The notes under the pieces: generated by a model
Databases searched by the model: none
Seen by the model: the letters and a program-made list of their open reading frames with translations, nothing else
What the model was told of the DNA's origin: nothing
Assembly (NCBI GenBank): GCA_963422675.2
Contig: CAXVYS010000024.1
Span: 186,001-250,000, forward strand
From: UBA4416 sp963422675
GTDB taxonomy: Bacteria > Bacteroidota > Bacteroidia > B-17B0 > Aurantibacillaceae
Direction: 5' to 3'
Length of the DNA: 64,000 nt
Part shown: piece after piece, positions 17,701-25,651 of the stretch
Layout of the letters: each line of letters begins with the position of its first letter
Position numbering within the stretch: the stretch's first letter is position 1
Translations under genes and position numbers: made by a program

Positions 17701-20167
17701 TGGGTGTTGAATTCAGAGACAGGAGAATAGGATTTGGCTGTGTTAAATTGATGGTTTGAGAAATCGTACACCCTGAATTATCTTTTACGGATAAGGTGTA
17801 TGATCCTGCACAAAGGCCATTAAACGGGGGATTTCCAACGATAGGTGCTCCAACAGATGGTTGCAAAGTATATGTATACGGGATTGTACCTCCCGACGCT
17901 ACTGCATTTACAGAGCCGTTACATAACCCGTTACAACTAGGCATTACTGTAGTAACATTTACAGTAATAGCCGTAGGCTGTGTAATAGATATAGTTCGTG
18001 TAATAGTACACGTATTAGAATCCGTTACTTTAAGCGTGTAAGTTCCTACACATAAATTAGTAATAGCCGGTGTGCCTTGCCCTGTAGGGTTTCCAGGAGA
18101 CCAGCTATACGTATAAGGGCCTGTTCCACCGCTCATATTACCGGTAGCCGTTCCATCGCATGCTCCGTTACAGGATATACTCGTTCCCGTAACAGCTAAT
18201 GTTGTAGCTGATGGCTGTGTAATAGTTACCGTGTTTGTATAAGTACAACCCAACGCATCTGTAATCGTATACGTATAAGCGCCTGCACATAAATTAACAG
18301 CCGTTGAAACGGAAGATACAGAAGGCGTCCATGAATACGTAAAATTAGGCGTTCCTCCGCCGGTATTCAAATTAACTGACCCATTACAAACAGCATTACA
18401 TAATATGTTTGATTGAGTTGGGCTGGCCGTTAATGTTGGCGGTGATAAGATATCAACGGTTATTGTTTTTATACAATTCACATTATTTGTTACCGTAACT
18501 GTATAATTTCCTGCACATAAGCCTGATGCCGATGATGCCGCTCCACCGCTTGGCGCCCATGAATAACTAAAAGCCCCAATACCTCCTGTTGCTGTAACAG
18601 AAGCTGTTCCGTTACAATTGGCGCCACAATTCAAATTCGTTTTAGTAACTGTAAGTGTAATAGCAGGTGGTTGTGTAATGTTAGCCGAATAAGTAGCAGT
18701 ACATGTTTTAGAATCGGTAACTGTCATCGTAACCACACCCGGGCATAAATTACCAATGGTAGTAGTTGAAGATGTAGATGGCGTAGATACTGCAGAAACC
18801 CATGAATAGTTATACGGTGCTGTTCCTCCGGTAGGTGCAACCGTTGCCGATCCGTTACAGGTACCATTACAGGTTATACTGCTGCTTGAACCATTTGCTA
18901 CCAAAGGAGCAGGCTGACTTAAAGTTGTTGAAAAAGTATTGACACAACCATTGGCATTAGTAGCCATCACGGTGTAAGTATTTGCACAGATATTTTTTAA
19001 AGTATCACGGGTAACAATATTTACGTGGTTTATATTTGGTGGATTCCAGTTTAACGTTAAAGGAGCCGTTCCGGAAATAATATTTGCCCTGATCTGACCA
19101 TTGCATAAGCCATTACAGGTTGGTTGTGTAAATGAAAAAAACATTAAGGTTGGTGTAGGATCAATGATTCCCACGTTAACCACATTTTGTTCGCCAAGAG
19201 CATTTTCAATTAAAACGGCATATTGCGTTCCACAACCACAAAGAGTATTTACTGTATAAACAGGGCCGGCAAAAGCCAGTTCTACAGGAGGTAAATTCTG
19301 GCACGGACCGGCAGGACCCGCATTTAACCACTGAATGATGTATGGTGGATTAGAACATCCTGCAAGATTAATGGTTGCTGTACCGTTACATAAACCCGGA
19401 CAGGTTGGGTTTGAAGACCCTGTTAGTGTTGGGTTACAGGCCTGGGGTATTGGAGGTGTAACCGATAAATTCGAATTGGATAAAGCGGTGATCTGCGAAG
19501 CGGATAAATTAGTTCCAGGAACAATAAGCCTGTTGAGTGTATTGTTGATTCCTTGTAAGTTGGAATTATTAAGGGAAAAAGCAGTTTTTGCGTTTAATGT
19601 CGTGTTATTTAAAGAGACATTGGCGTTTAGCAAATAGAGTTCCTTCGAATTGATGATAGAGTTTTTGAGACTGTAATTCCCTGATAGGGTTACTTTCGAT
19701 TGGCTATAAATCACACCTAATTCAAGCGGATCGTTTGCCGTAATTTTTATTTCGTTTTTAAAAATGGTATGAGAAAAATTATAAACTGTAGGACGATGTG
19801 GCGTTAATAAAATCTTCCCGTTAAAATCAAGATCAAAGTGTGCATTTAACGTCACAAAGGAATTGATTTTAAGATCAACCGTAGGACTGCCGATTAGTTT
19901 GATTTTATAATTTTGGTTGGTCGACTGAATCGAACCTATTTCCACATTTTGAGTAGAATGAATAACAATATCAGCGTTAGTAGAATTATCATCAAATATG
20001 ACATTGGAAAAGCTATTTGGAACTGTTCCTACAGGTGTTCCTCCGGAAATAGCCGACCAGTGATTAACATCATTCCAATAACCGGAGCCTCCCACCCAAT
20101 AAAGGGTTTGAGCTTTTAACATAAAGGACAAGGACAGTATACTTAACAGTAATAGTTTTCTCAACAT
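11729..20167 (-). CDS. Giant SprB-repeat adhesin with gliding-motility-associated C-terminal domain
   Basis: A 2812-residue cell-surface protein. A signal peptide (cut after LKAQ) is followed by a beta-solenoid-like region with YWVGGSGYWND (about 22-235). About 30 SprB-type repeats of about 77 residues follow (about 243-2565). Two Ig/PKD-like domains come next, with TFCQNGSLQLNGS and DAGPFVDI. The C-terminal domain (about 2726-2812) opens KIPNGFSPNGDGKNDVW and contains VYNRWGEQLF and LPVGTYYYVI. This CHU_C-type domain is the type IX secretion signal of SprB-like proteins. Typical repeats have four Cys (CNGxCNG, then LCxGxY, then a Cys after D). The role is adhesion, possibly gliding. It is the first gene of an operon with the PorP/SprF gene. 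No frameshift is seen over 8.4 kb. Confidence 0.93.
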   Translation of the reverse strand: MLRKLLLLSILSLSFMLKAQTLYWVGGSGYWNDVNHWSAISGGTPVGTVPNSFSNVIFDDNSTNADIVIHSTQNVEIGSIQSTNQNYKIKLIGSPTVDLKINSFVTLNAHFDLDFNGKILLTPHRPTVYNFSHTIFKNEIKITANDPLELGVIYSQSKVTLSGNYSLKNSIINSKELYLLNANVSLNNTTLNAKTAFSLNNSNLQGINNTLNRLIVPGTNLSASQITALSNSNLSVTPPIPQACNPTLTGSSNPTCPGLCNGTATINLAGCSNPPYIIQWLNAGPAGPCQNLPPVELAFAGPVYTVNTLCGCGTQYAVLIENALGEQNVVNVGIIDPTPTLMFFSFTQPTCNGLCNGQIRANIISGTAPLTLNWNPPNINHVNIVTRDTLKNICANTYTVMATNANGCVNTFSTTLSQPAPLVANGSSSSITCNGTCNGSATVAPTGGTAPYNYSWVSAVSTPSTSSTTTIGNLCPGVVTMTVTDSKTCTATYSANITQPPAITLTVTKTNLNCGANCNGTASVTATGGIGAFSYSWAPSGGAASSASGLCAGNYTVTVTNNVNCIKTITVDILSPPTLTASPTQSNILCNAVCNGSVNLNTGGGTPNFTYSWTPSVSSVSTAVNLCAGAYTYTITDALGCTYTNTVTITQPSATTLAVTGTSISCNGACDGTATGNMSGGTGPYTYSWSPGNPTGQGTPAITNLCVGTYTLKVTDSNTCTITRTISITQPTAITVNVTTVMPSCNGLCNGSVNAVASGGTIPYTYTLQPSVGAPIVGNPPFNGLCAGSYTLSVKDNSGCTISQTINLTQPNPILLSLNSTPINCFNQCNASISTVVNGGTPAYTFTWSNGSNSAVLTNQCAGVYSSTVTDFFGCQATATVNITSPPDMTVAITPVNPNCNAQCTGVATAAASGGTPNYTFNWNNGDVGSVSSNLCAGSYTVTVHDFFGCIKTQTVAIITPPALTLTPVSGTVSCAGACNGMISVLPTGGTPGYSYSWNSLPTQNTQVATGLCVGNYIATVTDSKGCVAFAAANVSQPTVLTASISNILSSCNVCIGSATGNGNGGTPGYTYSWSNGQNTQNASNLCIGIYTLTVTDASGCVATETVNISQTIAVLVTSNGNTLACTGGCTGMATANASGGTGPGTYTYTWTPTLQNTQTAIGLCPGTYTVVASDANGCTNTDQITFVNPPLLVLNVTKTDVTCNGACNGTGSANASGGTGAITYLWQPGNFTTANVGGLCPNTYTVTASDANNCSQTQVITITQASSLTATFTLTNPSTCPANDGSILFATSGGVGPYTFTWTPGPSTNPLVNLGDGTYVLTIKDANNCLQSFTTTLSDPAGPTVTVNSSSITCFGSCTGAATLTLTGTGPFSVNWPAIPSTNTVVAGLCVGNYVATVTDANLCVTNQMVNIIQPAKVSSSGVVANATCNGACTASINLTPTGGTGPYTYVWSPAGGNVQDPVNLCANNYSVTISDANLCSVTNTFVVSQPAPLTLSFNKKDALCHGGCTGGVKAIVGNGTTPYSYTWTPSGANIDTIINLCAGIYTVTAADANGCTISGTVSIGEPTLLTATVTTINNLCNGQCNGSATLTPSGGIGPYSYSYNTGPVTLTQIAAGLCTGTYNGTVSDANNCKSVNSFTITQPLPIVVTTTVSNPLCNAVCNGSITTSVTGGTPLYSYSWLAAGGSSPNPTGLCAGSYTVTVTDNNLCTGVGLATLVNPPSLIANTSFTNPLCGAGCSGIVTANPIGGTGPFTYLWTAPANTNQTVMGLCAGNYTVVVTDANLCQSTQSVTLVPPSALVLNPAVTPASCGTNNGSISAAVSVGNPNYTYNWLPPITAAQSTFSVVTGIGAGIYTVVVTDASACTATLAIALSNSNGPSSATVTFTDVACNGQCNGAATISNPVGGTSPYAIAWVSPVAAGSTVSGLCAGTYTSKITDANNCVLFQPVTIAQPQTIDDNEVLNSAVCFGNCNGSIALNPSGGNGGYIYNWSTAASTSSISSLCPGAYSVTITDSKNCTFTANYNVLSLTTITSSIFTTNNNCFQNCNGTALATTVAGGLPPYSYNWTDPLGQPGTQAVGLCNGTYSVIITDANGCFNAVPATITSPSQVTFTPVISQPGCDQCNGAVSVSPVGGTPTYSLVWSNGQTGTNVNGLCGGVYMVQITDGNGCVSNTNVVINSTSGIASHNVTQADVSCAGVCDGSITVTAIGGVAPITYNWVHNNSSSQTQTNLCAGTYFCNMIDANGCSRTASVVINATSSLTITSQLTQSSCSSNTGSITVNVSGGTGTYTYAWLPAGNTATLTNLAPGSYTLTVTDGLGCSKTQVYSMGSINGPVVTFTKKDLACAGVCDGNIGLTINGGIPAYTIAWSNSATTPTITNLCAGAYSVQVTDAAGCKAVQNFSISNASPIIFSAPDSDDPKCHNDCNGSLTAIPVGGALPYVFTWTPGSVNGATTNSLCAGNYSINVVDANGCSAIQTYTLINPTVIGLTGNVVNASCNTTTDGSVDLTVTGGTPLYTYSWTPGGVTTQDLNNVLPGTYTVSMIDGNGTGCRKDTVFVITPAITVNALAGNDTTFCQNGSLQLNGSNSSGGITYQWFELPANTPVSNSLTVTVTPATGTNTYVLVATNGACVDSDTIVVTSNPLPLVDAGPFVDIPIFTTATIGGNPTAPAGSTISWLPALGLDNPTISNPTSSTTITTIYTVSIVDVNGCTNSDTVTVFVYPEIKIPNGFSPNGDGKNDVWQLDLIYLFPDNEVEVYNRWGEQLFYSKGYPIPFNGQYKGKNLPVGTYYYVIRLNHPSFPNAYTGPLTIFR
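12475..19441 (-). repeat. Array of about 30 SprB-type protein repeats
   Basis: Each unit reads roughly xxxxCNGxCNGSxxxxxxGGTxPYxYxW, then LCxGxYxVxVTDxxxC, ending in xxTITQP. I counted 30 units, of which about 25 have exactly four Cys. Four units (near 16321, 14741, 13355 and 12670) have two Cys. The first unit is divergent with extra Cys. The units differ enough in DNA that this is an ancient expansion rather than a recent tandem duplication. Confidence 0.85.
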
Positions 20168-20314
20168 AACAATTTTTAACTTTTACGAAAATAATCCCGT
20201 TTGGGTTTCTAAAACTACAAAAAATAAGCCAGTATTAACAATTTGACTGTGTGAAATCGCTATTTAAGCTATTAAAATGCATATTTGCACTAAACAAAAA
20301 TCAGAATTGATTTA

Positions 20315-20884
20315 ATGAAAGAAAACGATCTTAAAAATTCATGGGAAACCCTCTCTTCCGAATTAGTATACGAATCGGCATGGATCGCCGTTCATAAACA
20401 CCAAACGATTAACCCTGCAGGTAATCCGGCGGTATACAGTGTGGTAAATTTTAAAAATCTGGCGATTGGTATTTTACCCTTAAGTAACGATGGTTATACC
20501 TGGCTGGTAGGCCAGTGGCGTTATCCCTTAAATTCCTATAGTTGGGAAATTCCGGAAGGTGGCGGCCCGCATGGGGAAGAACCTATTGAAACAGCTAAAA
20601 GAGAACTAAAAGAAGAAACCGGAATTGTTGCGCAGAAATTTGAAGAAATTATGCAATTGCATTTAAGTAATTCTGCAACCGATGAACACGCTCATGTATT
20701 TTTAGCAACGGGACTTAGTTTTGAAGAGGCCGAACCGGAAGAAACGGAAGATTTGAAAGTAAAAAAAGTAACTATCAGCGAAGCCTTTAACATGGTTTTA
20801 AAGGGCGAGATAACCGATGCGATAAGCGTTGCAGCGATTATGAAAGTAAACTATCTGTTGGAGAAAGGGTTGATCAAATTATAA
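20315..20884 (+). CDS. Nudix hydrolase (ADP-ribose pyrophosphatase-like)
   Basis: A 189-residue protein that hydrolyses a nucleoside diphosphate linked to another group, probably ADP-ribose or a nucleotide sugar. The Nudix box is complete: GGGPHGEEPIETAKRELKEE followed by TGI, fitting GX5EX7REUXEEXGU. The preceding VGQWRYPLNSYSWEIPEGG region is typical of the ADP-ribose pyrophosphatase subfamily. It is cytosolic. The ATG at 20315 follows a CATATTTG element (one mismatch to the -7 consensus). The stop codon lies inside a perfect 20-bp palindrome. Confidence 0.9.
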   Translation: MKENDLKNSWETLSSELVYESAWIAVHKHQTINPAGNPAVYSVVNFKNLAIGILPLSNDGYTWLVGQWRYPLNSYSWEIPEGGGPHGEEPIETAKRELKEETGIVAQKFEEIMQLHLSNSATDEHAHVFLATGLSFEEAEPEETEDLKVKKVTISEAFNMVLKGEITDAISVAAIMKVNYLLEKGLIKL

Positions 20885-20891
20885 TTTGATC
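20872..20891. terminator. Palindrome at the end of the Nudix gene, candidate bidirectional terminator
   Basis: GATCAAATTATAATTTGATC is a perfect 20-bp palindrome that spans the stop codon, in the gap between two convergent genes. It lacks a T-run, so termination efficiency is doubtful. Confidence 0.4.
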
Positions 20892-20923
20892 TTATTGAAT
20901 TTATAGTGACCTGCTCTTAACTA

Positions 20924-21436
20924 CTACCAACCCCCTATTTCCCAGGTGCCTTGCGAACGCATTACCTGTTCAATAATATCCCGCGCGCATCCTTCACCAC
21001 CATTGCGGTTTGAAATGTACATGCAAATGTCCTTTATTTCGTGGGCTGCATTAAACGGACAGGTAGCAATACCAACCCGTTTCATCACTTCATAGTCAGG
21101 GAGGTCATCTCCCATATAGAGAATCTCTTCTTCTTTTAAATCAAATTCGTTGATGTAATCTTTATAGCATTGCAGCTTATCGTGCTGTGATAAAAAAATA
21201 TCTGTTATCCCTAAATTTTCGAGGGCTTTTTTTACTGCCTGACTGTTTCCTCCGGAGATGATCGTGATCCTGTAACCCTTTTTAACCGCCAGTTGTAAGG
21301 CATATCCATCTTTCGAATTCATGTTTCGTACAAACTCTCCATTCTCCATTAAAAAAACCTGGCCATTGGTTAACACACCATCTACATCTAACAAAATTGT
21401 TTTTATACGGGTAAGTTTTTGCTTGAAATTTTCCAC
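20924..21436 (-). CDS. kdsC: KdsC-like HAD phosphatase
   Basis: A 170-residue HAD hydrolase of the short C0 type, without a cap, as in 3-deoxy-D-manno-octulosonate-8-phosphate phosphatase of Kdo and lipid A synthesis. Motif I is LLDVDGVLTNG, motif II is ISGGNSQAV, the Lys region is near KALENLG, and motif IV is YMGDDLPDYEVM. The C-terminal tail NRNGGEGCARDIIEQVM is typical of KdsC. It is the last gene downstream of the ccm operon and the DUF2520 gene, with 10-nt spacing. The related N-acylneuraminate-9-phosphate phosphatase role is an alternative. Confidence 0.85.
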   Translation of the reverse strand: MENFKQKLTRIKTILLDVDGVLTNGQVFLMENGEFVRNMNSKDGYALQLAVKKGYRITIISGGNSQAVKKALENLGITDIFLSQHDKLQCYKDYINEFDLKEEEILYMGDDLPDYEVMKRVGIATCPFNAAHEIKDICMYISNRNGGEGCARDIIEQVMRSQGTWEIGGW

Positions 21437-21446
21437 AAATCGAATT

Positions 21447-22241
21447 TTAATATTGTTGTTTTATAATTAAGTCGGATAATAATTTATAAACGGCGGTTAA
21501 CTGTTTATCTGATTTTAAGAGCTGTAAATGTTTTTTCATCACCACGGTGTCTTTTCTCATTGCAGGACCTGTTTGCGCCTGCTTAGGAGTAAGTTTGTCC
21601 AGCTTCAAAAATGTTTCTTTCATTAATGGCTTTAGCAAAGCGGTGTCTTTTTTACTTAAATGAGTTTCTATAAAATCAAAAGCAGCAGCACACAAAGCGT
21701 TAGTAAAATTGCAGGCAAACACTGCAGATAAATGCAACTTTAAACGTGTAACAGAATCCACTGCTTTTACGGTATCTGAAACGGAAGACGCAATGCCTTT
21801 TAATAAGTTTAACGATGTGGTTGTACTTGCCTCTATAAGAATTGGCGTGGTTTTCCAGTCGATAACCGAACCGGCCGAAAAAGTTTGTAAAGGATAATAC
21901 ACTCCTGTTTGTTTTGATACATTTTTGAGCACAGACAGATCCATACTTCCGGATGTATGAAGCACCATTCCTTGTAACTTTAATGCAGAAAGGTTTTTAG
22001 CAACCTCCGGCAACGCGTCATCTTTCACACAAACCAGGTATAGGTGGGCCTGTGTATTTATTTTCTGATACTCTTTAATGAGCTCACAGGCATTATCTTC
22101 TGCGAAAGCTATAGCAGACTTCGACCAGCGATGGTTAAAGATTTGAATTAGTTGAAGGGCAGGGTTACTTTTAAAAGAGCGGGCCAAATGATGAGCAAGA
22201 TTGCCGGCGCCTATGATCACAATATGTAGTGGCTTCTTCAA
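21447..22241 (-). CDS. Rossmann-like/DUF2520 domain protein
   Basis: A 264-residue protein with an N-terminal NAD(P)-binding Rossmann fold (IVIIGAGNLAHHLARSF, GxGxxA type) and a C-terminal helical DUF2520 domain (LSAVFACNFTNALCAAA; the region ending TGPAMRKDTVV). The fold matches F420- or NADP-dependent reductases and pyrroline-carboxylate reductases, but no substrate is established. It lies 19 nt after ccmF and 10 nt before the KdsC-like gene. The same neighbour pair is, as far as I recall, common in Bacteroidota. Confidence 0.85.
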   Translation of the reverse strand: MKKPLHIVIIGAGNLAHHLARSFKSNPALQLIQIFNHRWSKSAIAFAEDNACELIKEYQKINTQAHLYLVCVKDDALPEVAKNLSALKLQGMVLHTSGSMDLSVLKNVSKQTGVYYPLQTFSAGSVIDWKTTPILIEASTTTSLNLLKGIASSVSDTVKAVDSVTRLKLHLSAVFACNFTNALCAAAFDFIETHLSKKDTALLKPLMKETFLKLDKLTPKQAQTGPAMRKDTVVMKKHLQLLKSDKQLTAVYKLLSDLIIKQQY

Positions 22242-22260
22242 TGTGCTTTGTTCTTGTTAG

Positions 22261-24885
22261 TTAAGATTTAACACTATGACTGATCTTGTTTACCCTTCTT
22301 CTTTCTAAAATAGCAATAAATGTTCCAATGACCATTACGATACAGCCCAACCACAGCGCATTGATATAAGGAAACATATATGCTTCCAATACTACAAATT
22401 CTTTTGCGTTATTTACTTTTTCGCTCATTTGTATTTCTATACTTCCTTCATTTGGATTGATTTTCCAGAAAATAAATTTTAATCCCAGTTCATTCACTTC
22501 AAACTGATCGGGCATTACCATATTGTTTCTCACAACATATTTTGGTGTAGCCCTGTATACTTTTCCGTTTACATCGGTTGCCTTTAAAACGGCTGTAACT
22601 ACCAGTAAACTGTCGCTTTTAGAGAACTGCTCTTCGGTTAAATTAGTAGTGATACTATCAATTAAAATAATGGCATTGCCGGAAAAAATAGTATCCCCCA
22701 TATGGCCGATAAAGTTTGTTGGCTCTTTATAGGCATTTTTATTTTTAGGCGAATCGTCTGATAAATCAGCGTAAGTGATGTGTGTATAGATATCGTTATT
22801 GAAAAAATGCTTGGTATCAGGATTAGACGCTTTACCCATGCGTGGGTTATCCTGTACCATCGGGCTTAGTTCAAACGCTCTTACGGCTTCTCCTTTTTCG
22901 TTTCTGCGTAAATCTCCTTTTTCATTTCTTTCAAAATAATCCATATGAAAAAACACATCAATTCCCACACGTTCTTTTCCTTTGTAGGTTACCATGTATT
23001 TGCCCAATGGCAAAGTATCTCCTTTAGTAAGCAGTAAACTTTTTTGTGCATTAAACCCTTCACCCAAACCTTCCACACTTTTTTTGGATGTGTTTTGAGA
23101 AATGGTTTGTTTTTTGGACGTAGAGATTAATGCTCCGATTAAAACCAGGGCAAAACCAATATGCGCAATGGATGACCCTGCATGACGAATTTTTCCTTTT
23201 AGCACCCTGATAGCATATTCTGCATTAGCAAACACCGCAAACAATCCGGAAATAAATAACAGCGCGTACGAAATTAAATTCCATTTATTAAGAGCGCTTG
23301 CTGCAGAATAATCTTTATAGAGATACAGAGGAATTGTACAGGTTAATCCGAAAACAATAGCCAGTATTAACGACACGCGAAACTGTTTAAAAAACAATTT
23401 TGGATCTGTTTTTTTGTATTTGAAAAATTGAGTAACCGCTACTAATAACAAAATAACAATGGCAAATGGTACCTGCCAGATATTATATTCTGCAATTTTT
23501 ATTGGCGCTTTATTCAGGTTAAATAATTTATTTAACACCGGAATGGATGTAAAATAAGTAATAACCAATGCCGATAACATTAATACCAGGGAACCCACAA
23601 ACATCCAAAACTCCCGTGAATAAAGACTTTCCTCTTCTTCTTCTTTAGGAAAAAATTTGATATAAGAGAAAATGGTAATAACTGTACTTGCTCCTAACCA
23701 ACACAACAATAGTTCTTTTTTGTGACCATAAAAAATGGAGACTGTTAAAATAACAATGGAACACATGATATAAGATACCCGAATTAATTTATCGTGAATG
23801 AGCAATGCCACACACAGAAAAATAAAGGTAATAACGTAAATCACCAATTGACCCTGCATACCCAAATCTGTAAATGCGTGAACAGAGCTGTTTCCTAAAA
23901 TGCCGCTCCTGGTAAGGAATGTAGAATATAATACTAATAAGAAAGATGCGATGGCCAATAGGTGAGTCATAAACAAAGAACCGCCTTTATTTTTATTGAT
24001 GATCATCACGTGGCCTGCGCCAACAATAACAATCCATGGAACGAGAGAAGAATTCTCTACCGGATCCCAGGCCCAGAAACCACCAAAACTCAAAGCTTCG
24101 TAAGCCCATGCACCGCCCATTAAAATCCCTGTTCCCAGGATCATGATACTGAAAAAGGTCCAGGTCAATGCAGGTTTTTGCCATCCTGTGAAATCCCGTT
24201 TCCATAAACCTGCCAAAGCAAAAGTGAAAGGTGGCAGTGTAGATGCAAAACCTAAAAATAAAGTAGGAGGATGGATCGTCATCCAGTAATTCATCAATAA
24301 GGGATTTAATCCACGACCATCAAGTTTTGCCAGATATTCGGGGTTTTGAACAAACGGTAAATTCGCAAATTCAGGATTTTCTCTCAACAAAATAAACGGA
24401 TTGGTTCCCAACGTAAAGTCACCTAACGTTATGCCCAATAACATACTCGCTAAAAACACCTGCACTAAAGAGAATATTGCCATGGTTGGCGCTTCCCACT
24501 TACTGTCCATAGTACGGCGGAGTATATTTCCCAGCACCACATTCCAAAAAGTCCATAATAAAAAGCTTCCCTCCTGCCCTTCCCAAAAGCAAGACATGAT
24601 GTATTGCATGGGCATGGAATTATTACTATGCTGCCATACATATGAATACTCATACATATGATTAAACAACATATAAAATAAAGTGCCTGCAATACCAATA
24701 ACCGCAAAGCTATGAACAGAAAAACTGATGCGTGCAAATTTTTTCCACTCAGAGGTTAGTTCTTCTTTTGAATAAAAATAATATGCTACAGTAGAAACTA
24801 ATGCAGCTATTAAAGACAGAAACACAAAAGCGTTTCCTAATGTACCAATCCATAAATGTTCGCCGATGTATGTTATTTTTTCCAA
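22261..24885 (-). CDS. ccmF: Cytochrome c heme lyase CcmF
   Basis: An 874-residue polytopic inner-membrane protein that attaches heme to apocytochrome c in system I. The WWD-type heme-handling motif is in FGGFWAWDPVENSSLVPW. Many transmembrane segments occupy residues about 1-590, including the His-bearing stretches MTIHPPTLFLGF and HNSSVHAF-like FLTRSGILGNSSVHAF. A large periplasmic domain with repeated charged segments (about 600-840) is followed by a final membrane segment. The length exceeds that of E. coli CcmF (about 650) because of the larger periplasmic domain. It is the fifth gene of the ccm operon, 98 bp after ccmE. Confidence 0.92.
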   Translation of the reverse strand: MEKITYIGEHLWIGTLGNAFVFLSLIAALVSTVAYYFYSKEELTSEWKKFARISFSVHSFAVIGIAGTLFYMLFNHMYEYSYVWQHSNNSMPMQYIMSCFWEGQEGSFLLWTFWNVVLGNILRRTMDSKWEAPTMAIFSLVQVFLASMLLGITLGDFTLGTNPFILLRENPEFANLPFVQNPEYLAKLDGRGLNPLLMNYWMTIHPPTLFLGFASTLPPFTFALAGLWKRDFTGWQKPALTWTFFSIMILGTGILMGGAWAYEALSFGGFWAWDPVENSSLVPWIVIVGAGHVMIINKNKGGSLFMTHLLAIASFLLVLYSTFLTRSGILGNSSVHAFTDLGMQGQLVIYVITFIFLCVALLIHDKLIRVSYIMCSIVILTVSIFYGHKKELLLCWLGASTVITIFSYIKFFPKEEEEESLYSREFWMFVGSLVLMLSALVITYFTSIPVLNKLFNLNKAPIKIAEYNIWQVPFAIVILLLVAVTQFFKYKKTDPKLFFKQFRVSLILAIVFGLTCTIPLYLYKDYSAASALNKWNLISYALLFISGLFAVFANAEYAIRVLKGKIRHAGSSIAHIGFALVLIGALISTSKKQTISQNTSKKSVEGLGEGFNAQKSLLLTKGDTLPLGKYMVTYKGKERVGIDVFFHMDYFERNEKGDLRRNEKGEAVRAFELSPMVQDNPRMGKASNPDTKHFFNNDIYTHITYADLSDDSPKNKNAYKEPTNFIGHMGDTIFSGNAIILIDSITTNLTEEQFSKSDSLLVVTAVLKATDVNGKVYRATPKYVVRNNMVMPDQFEVNELGLKFIFWKINPNEGSIEIQMSEKVNNAKEFVVLEAYMFPYINALWLGCIVMVIGTFIAILERRRVNKISHSVKS

Positions 24886-24983
24886 AATTTATGTGAGATA
24901 GAATGATGAGTGATTAATTACGAACCTGTGGATATGCTTCTTTTAGATTGTACTTTGCAAGCCTGTAAGAGCTCATAATATGG

Positions 24984-25367
24984 TTAAACCTGTGGCTTAC
25001 CGTTATTATATTTGCTAGGGCATTTCATTAAAATATCATTTGCATGAAATTCCTGCCCCTGCATTTTTCCAATCAAAACAATTTGCTCTGATTTTTCCAT
25101 GTCTTGCGGCACACTCTTGTGAAGAACAACTCTTTTTTCCACGCCTTTGTTATCCGTCATTAAAAACGAACATTCGTCAGCATTCACCTTAGGATCGTAT
25201 TGTACCGGAATGGTTTTATTTAATTTACCTACAACGTGGTATTCGGTATCCGGATTTTTTGATGCTTCCGAAAAATCAGAATAAGAAGCATTACTTTGGA
25301 GAGAGGTAAAAATAACTCCAATAGCAACGGCTATCACAATTATTCCTACAATGTGTAATTTTTTCAT
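24984..25367 (-). CDS. ccmE: CcmE-type periplasmic heme chaperone, CxxxY variant
   Basis: A 127-residue membrane-anchored heme chaperone of system I. An N-terminal membrane anchor (IVGIIVIAVAIGVIF) precedes an OB-fold domain. The heme-binding motif, HxxxY in the classical protein, is CPSKY here (KCPSKYNNG), so Cys replaces the His that normally binds heme covalently. CxxxY-type CcmE is known from some sulfate reducers and archaea. The motif is preceded by FHANDILM, matching the usual ANEVLAK strand. Its place between ccmD and ccmF supports the assignment. Confidence 0.88.
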   Translation of the reverse strand: MKKLHIVGIIVIAVAIGVIFTSLQSNASYSDFSEASKNPDTEYHVVGKLNKTIPVQYDPKVNADECSFLMTDNKGVEKRVVLHKSVPQDMEKSEQIVLIGKMQGQEFHANDILMKCPSKYNNGKPQV

Positions 25368-25384
25368 TTTAATGTGTTGTTAGG

Positions 25385-25651
25385 TTATTTCACCTTGTTT
25401 TCTATTTTTCTTAATTTAATATCAATATAAATCAGGTAAGCGATCAGGCAGATAAAAATGATGGCTAATACAGCAATCACAACATATATTTTTCCTTCAC
25501 TTCTGAAGGCATCTGCCATTTTTGGCTCAGCTGCAATCTCTAACGTTTTTACCGTCGTATCTTTTAATAAAGGTTTAGTGTCAATTATTTCCTGAGCGTT
25601 TGAAACGAACAGGTGAAGGCATAAAAACAGGGTGTATACTAATTTATTCAT
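25385..25651 (-). CDS. ccmD: CcmD-like small membrane protein
   Basis: An 88-residue protein with a signal-like N-terminus (MNKLVYTLFLCLHLFVSNAQ), a short polar region, and a C-terminal membrane helix (IYVVIAVLAIIFICLIAYLIYI) followed by a basic tail. CcmD in other systems is a short single-pass protein that couples the CcmABC complex to CcmE. Sequence similarity is too weak to prove the match, so the call rests on position (8-nt overlap with ccmC, 17 nt before ccmE) and topology. Confidence 0.72.
   Translation of the reverse strand: MNKLVYTLFLCLHLFVSNAQEIIDTKPLLKDTTVKTLEIAAEPKMADAFRSEGKIYVVIAVLAIIFICLIAYLIYIDIKLRKIENKVK

Noticed and set aside
12475..19441. Regular repeats considered as a CRISPR or satellite array
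   Set aside because: The period of about 230 bp, the open reading frame and the protein-level conservation identify them as SprB protein repeats.
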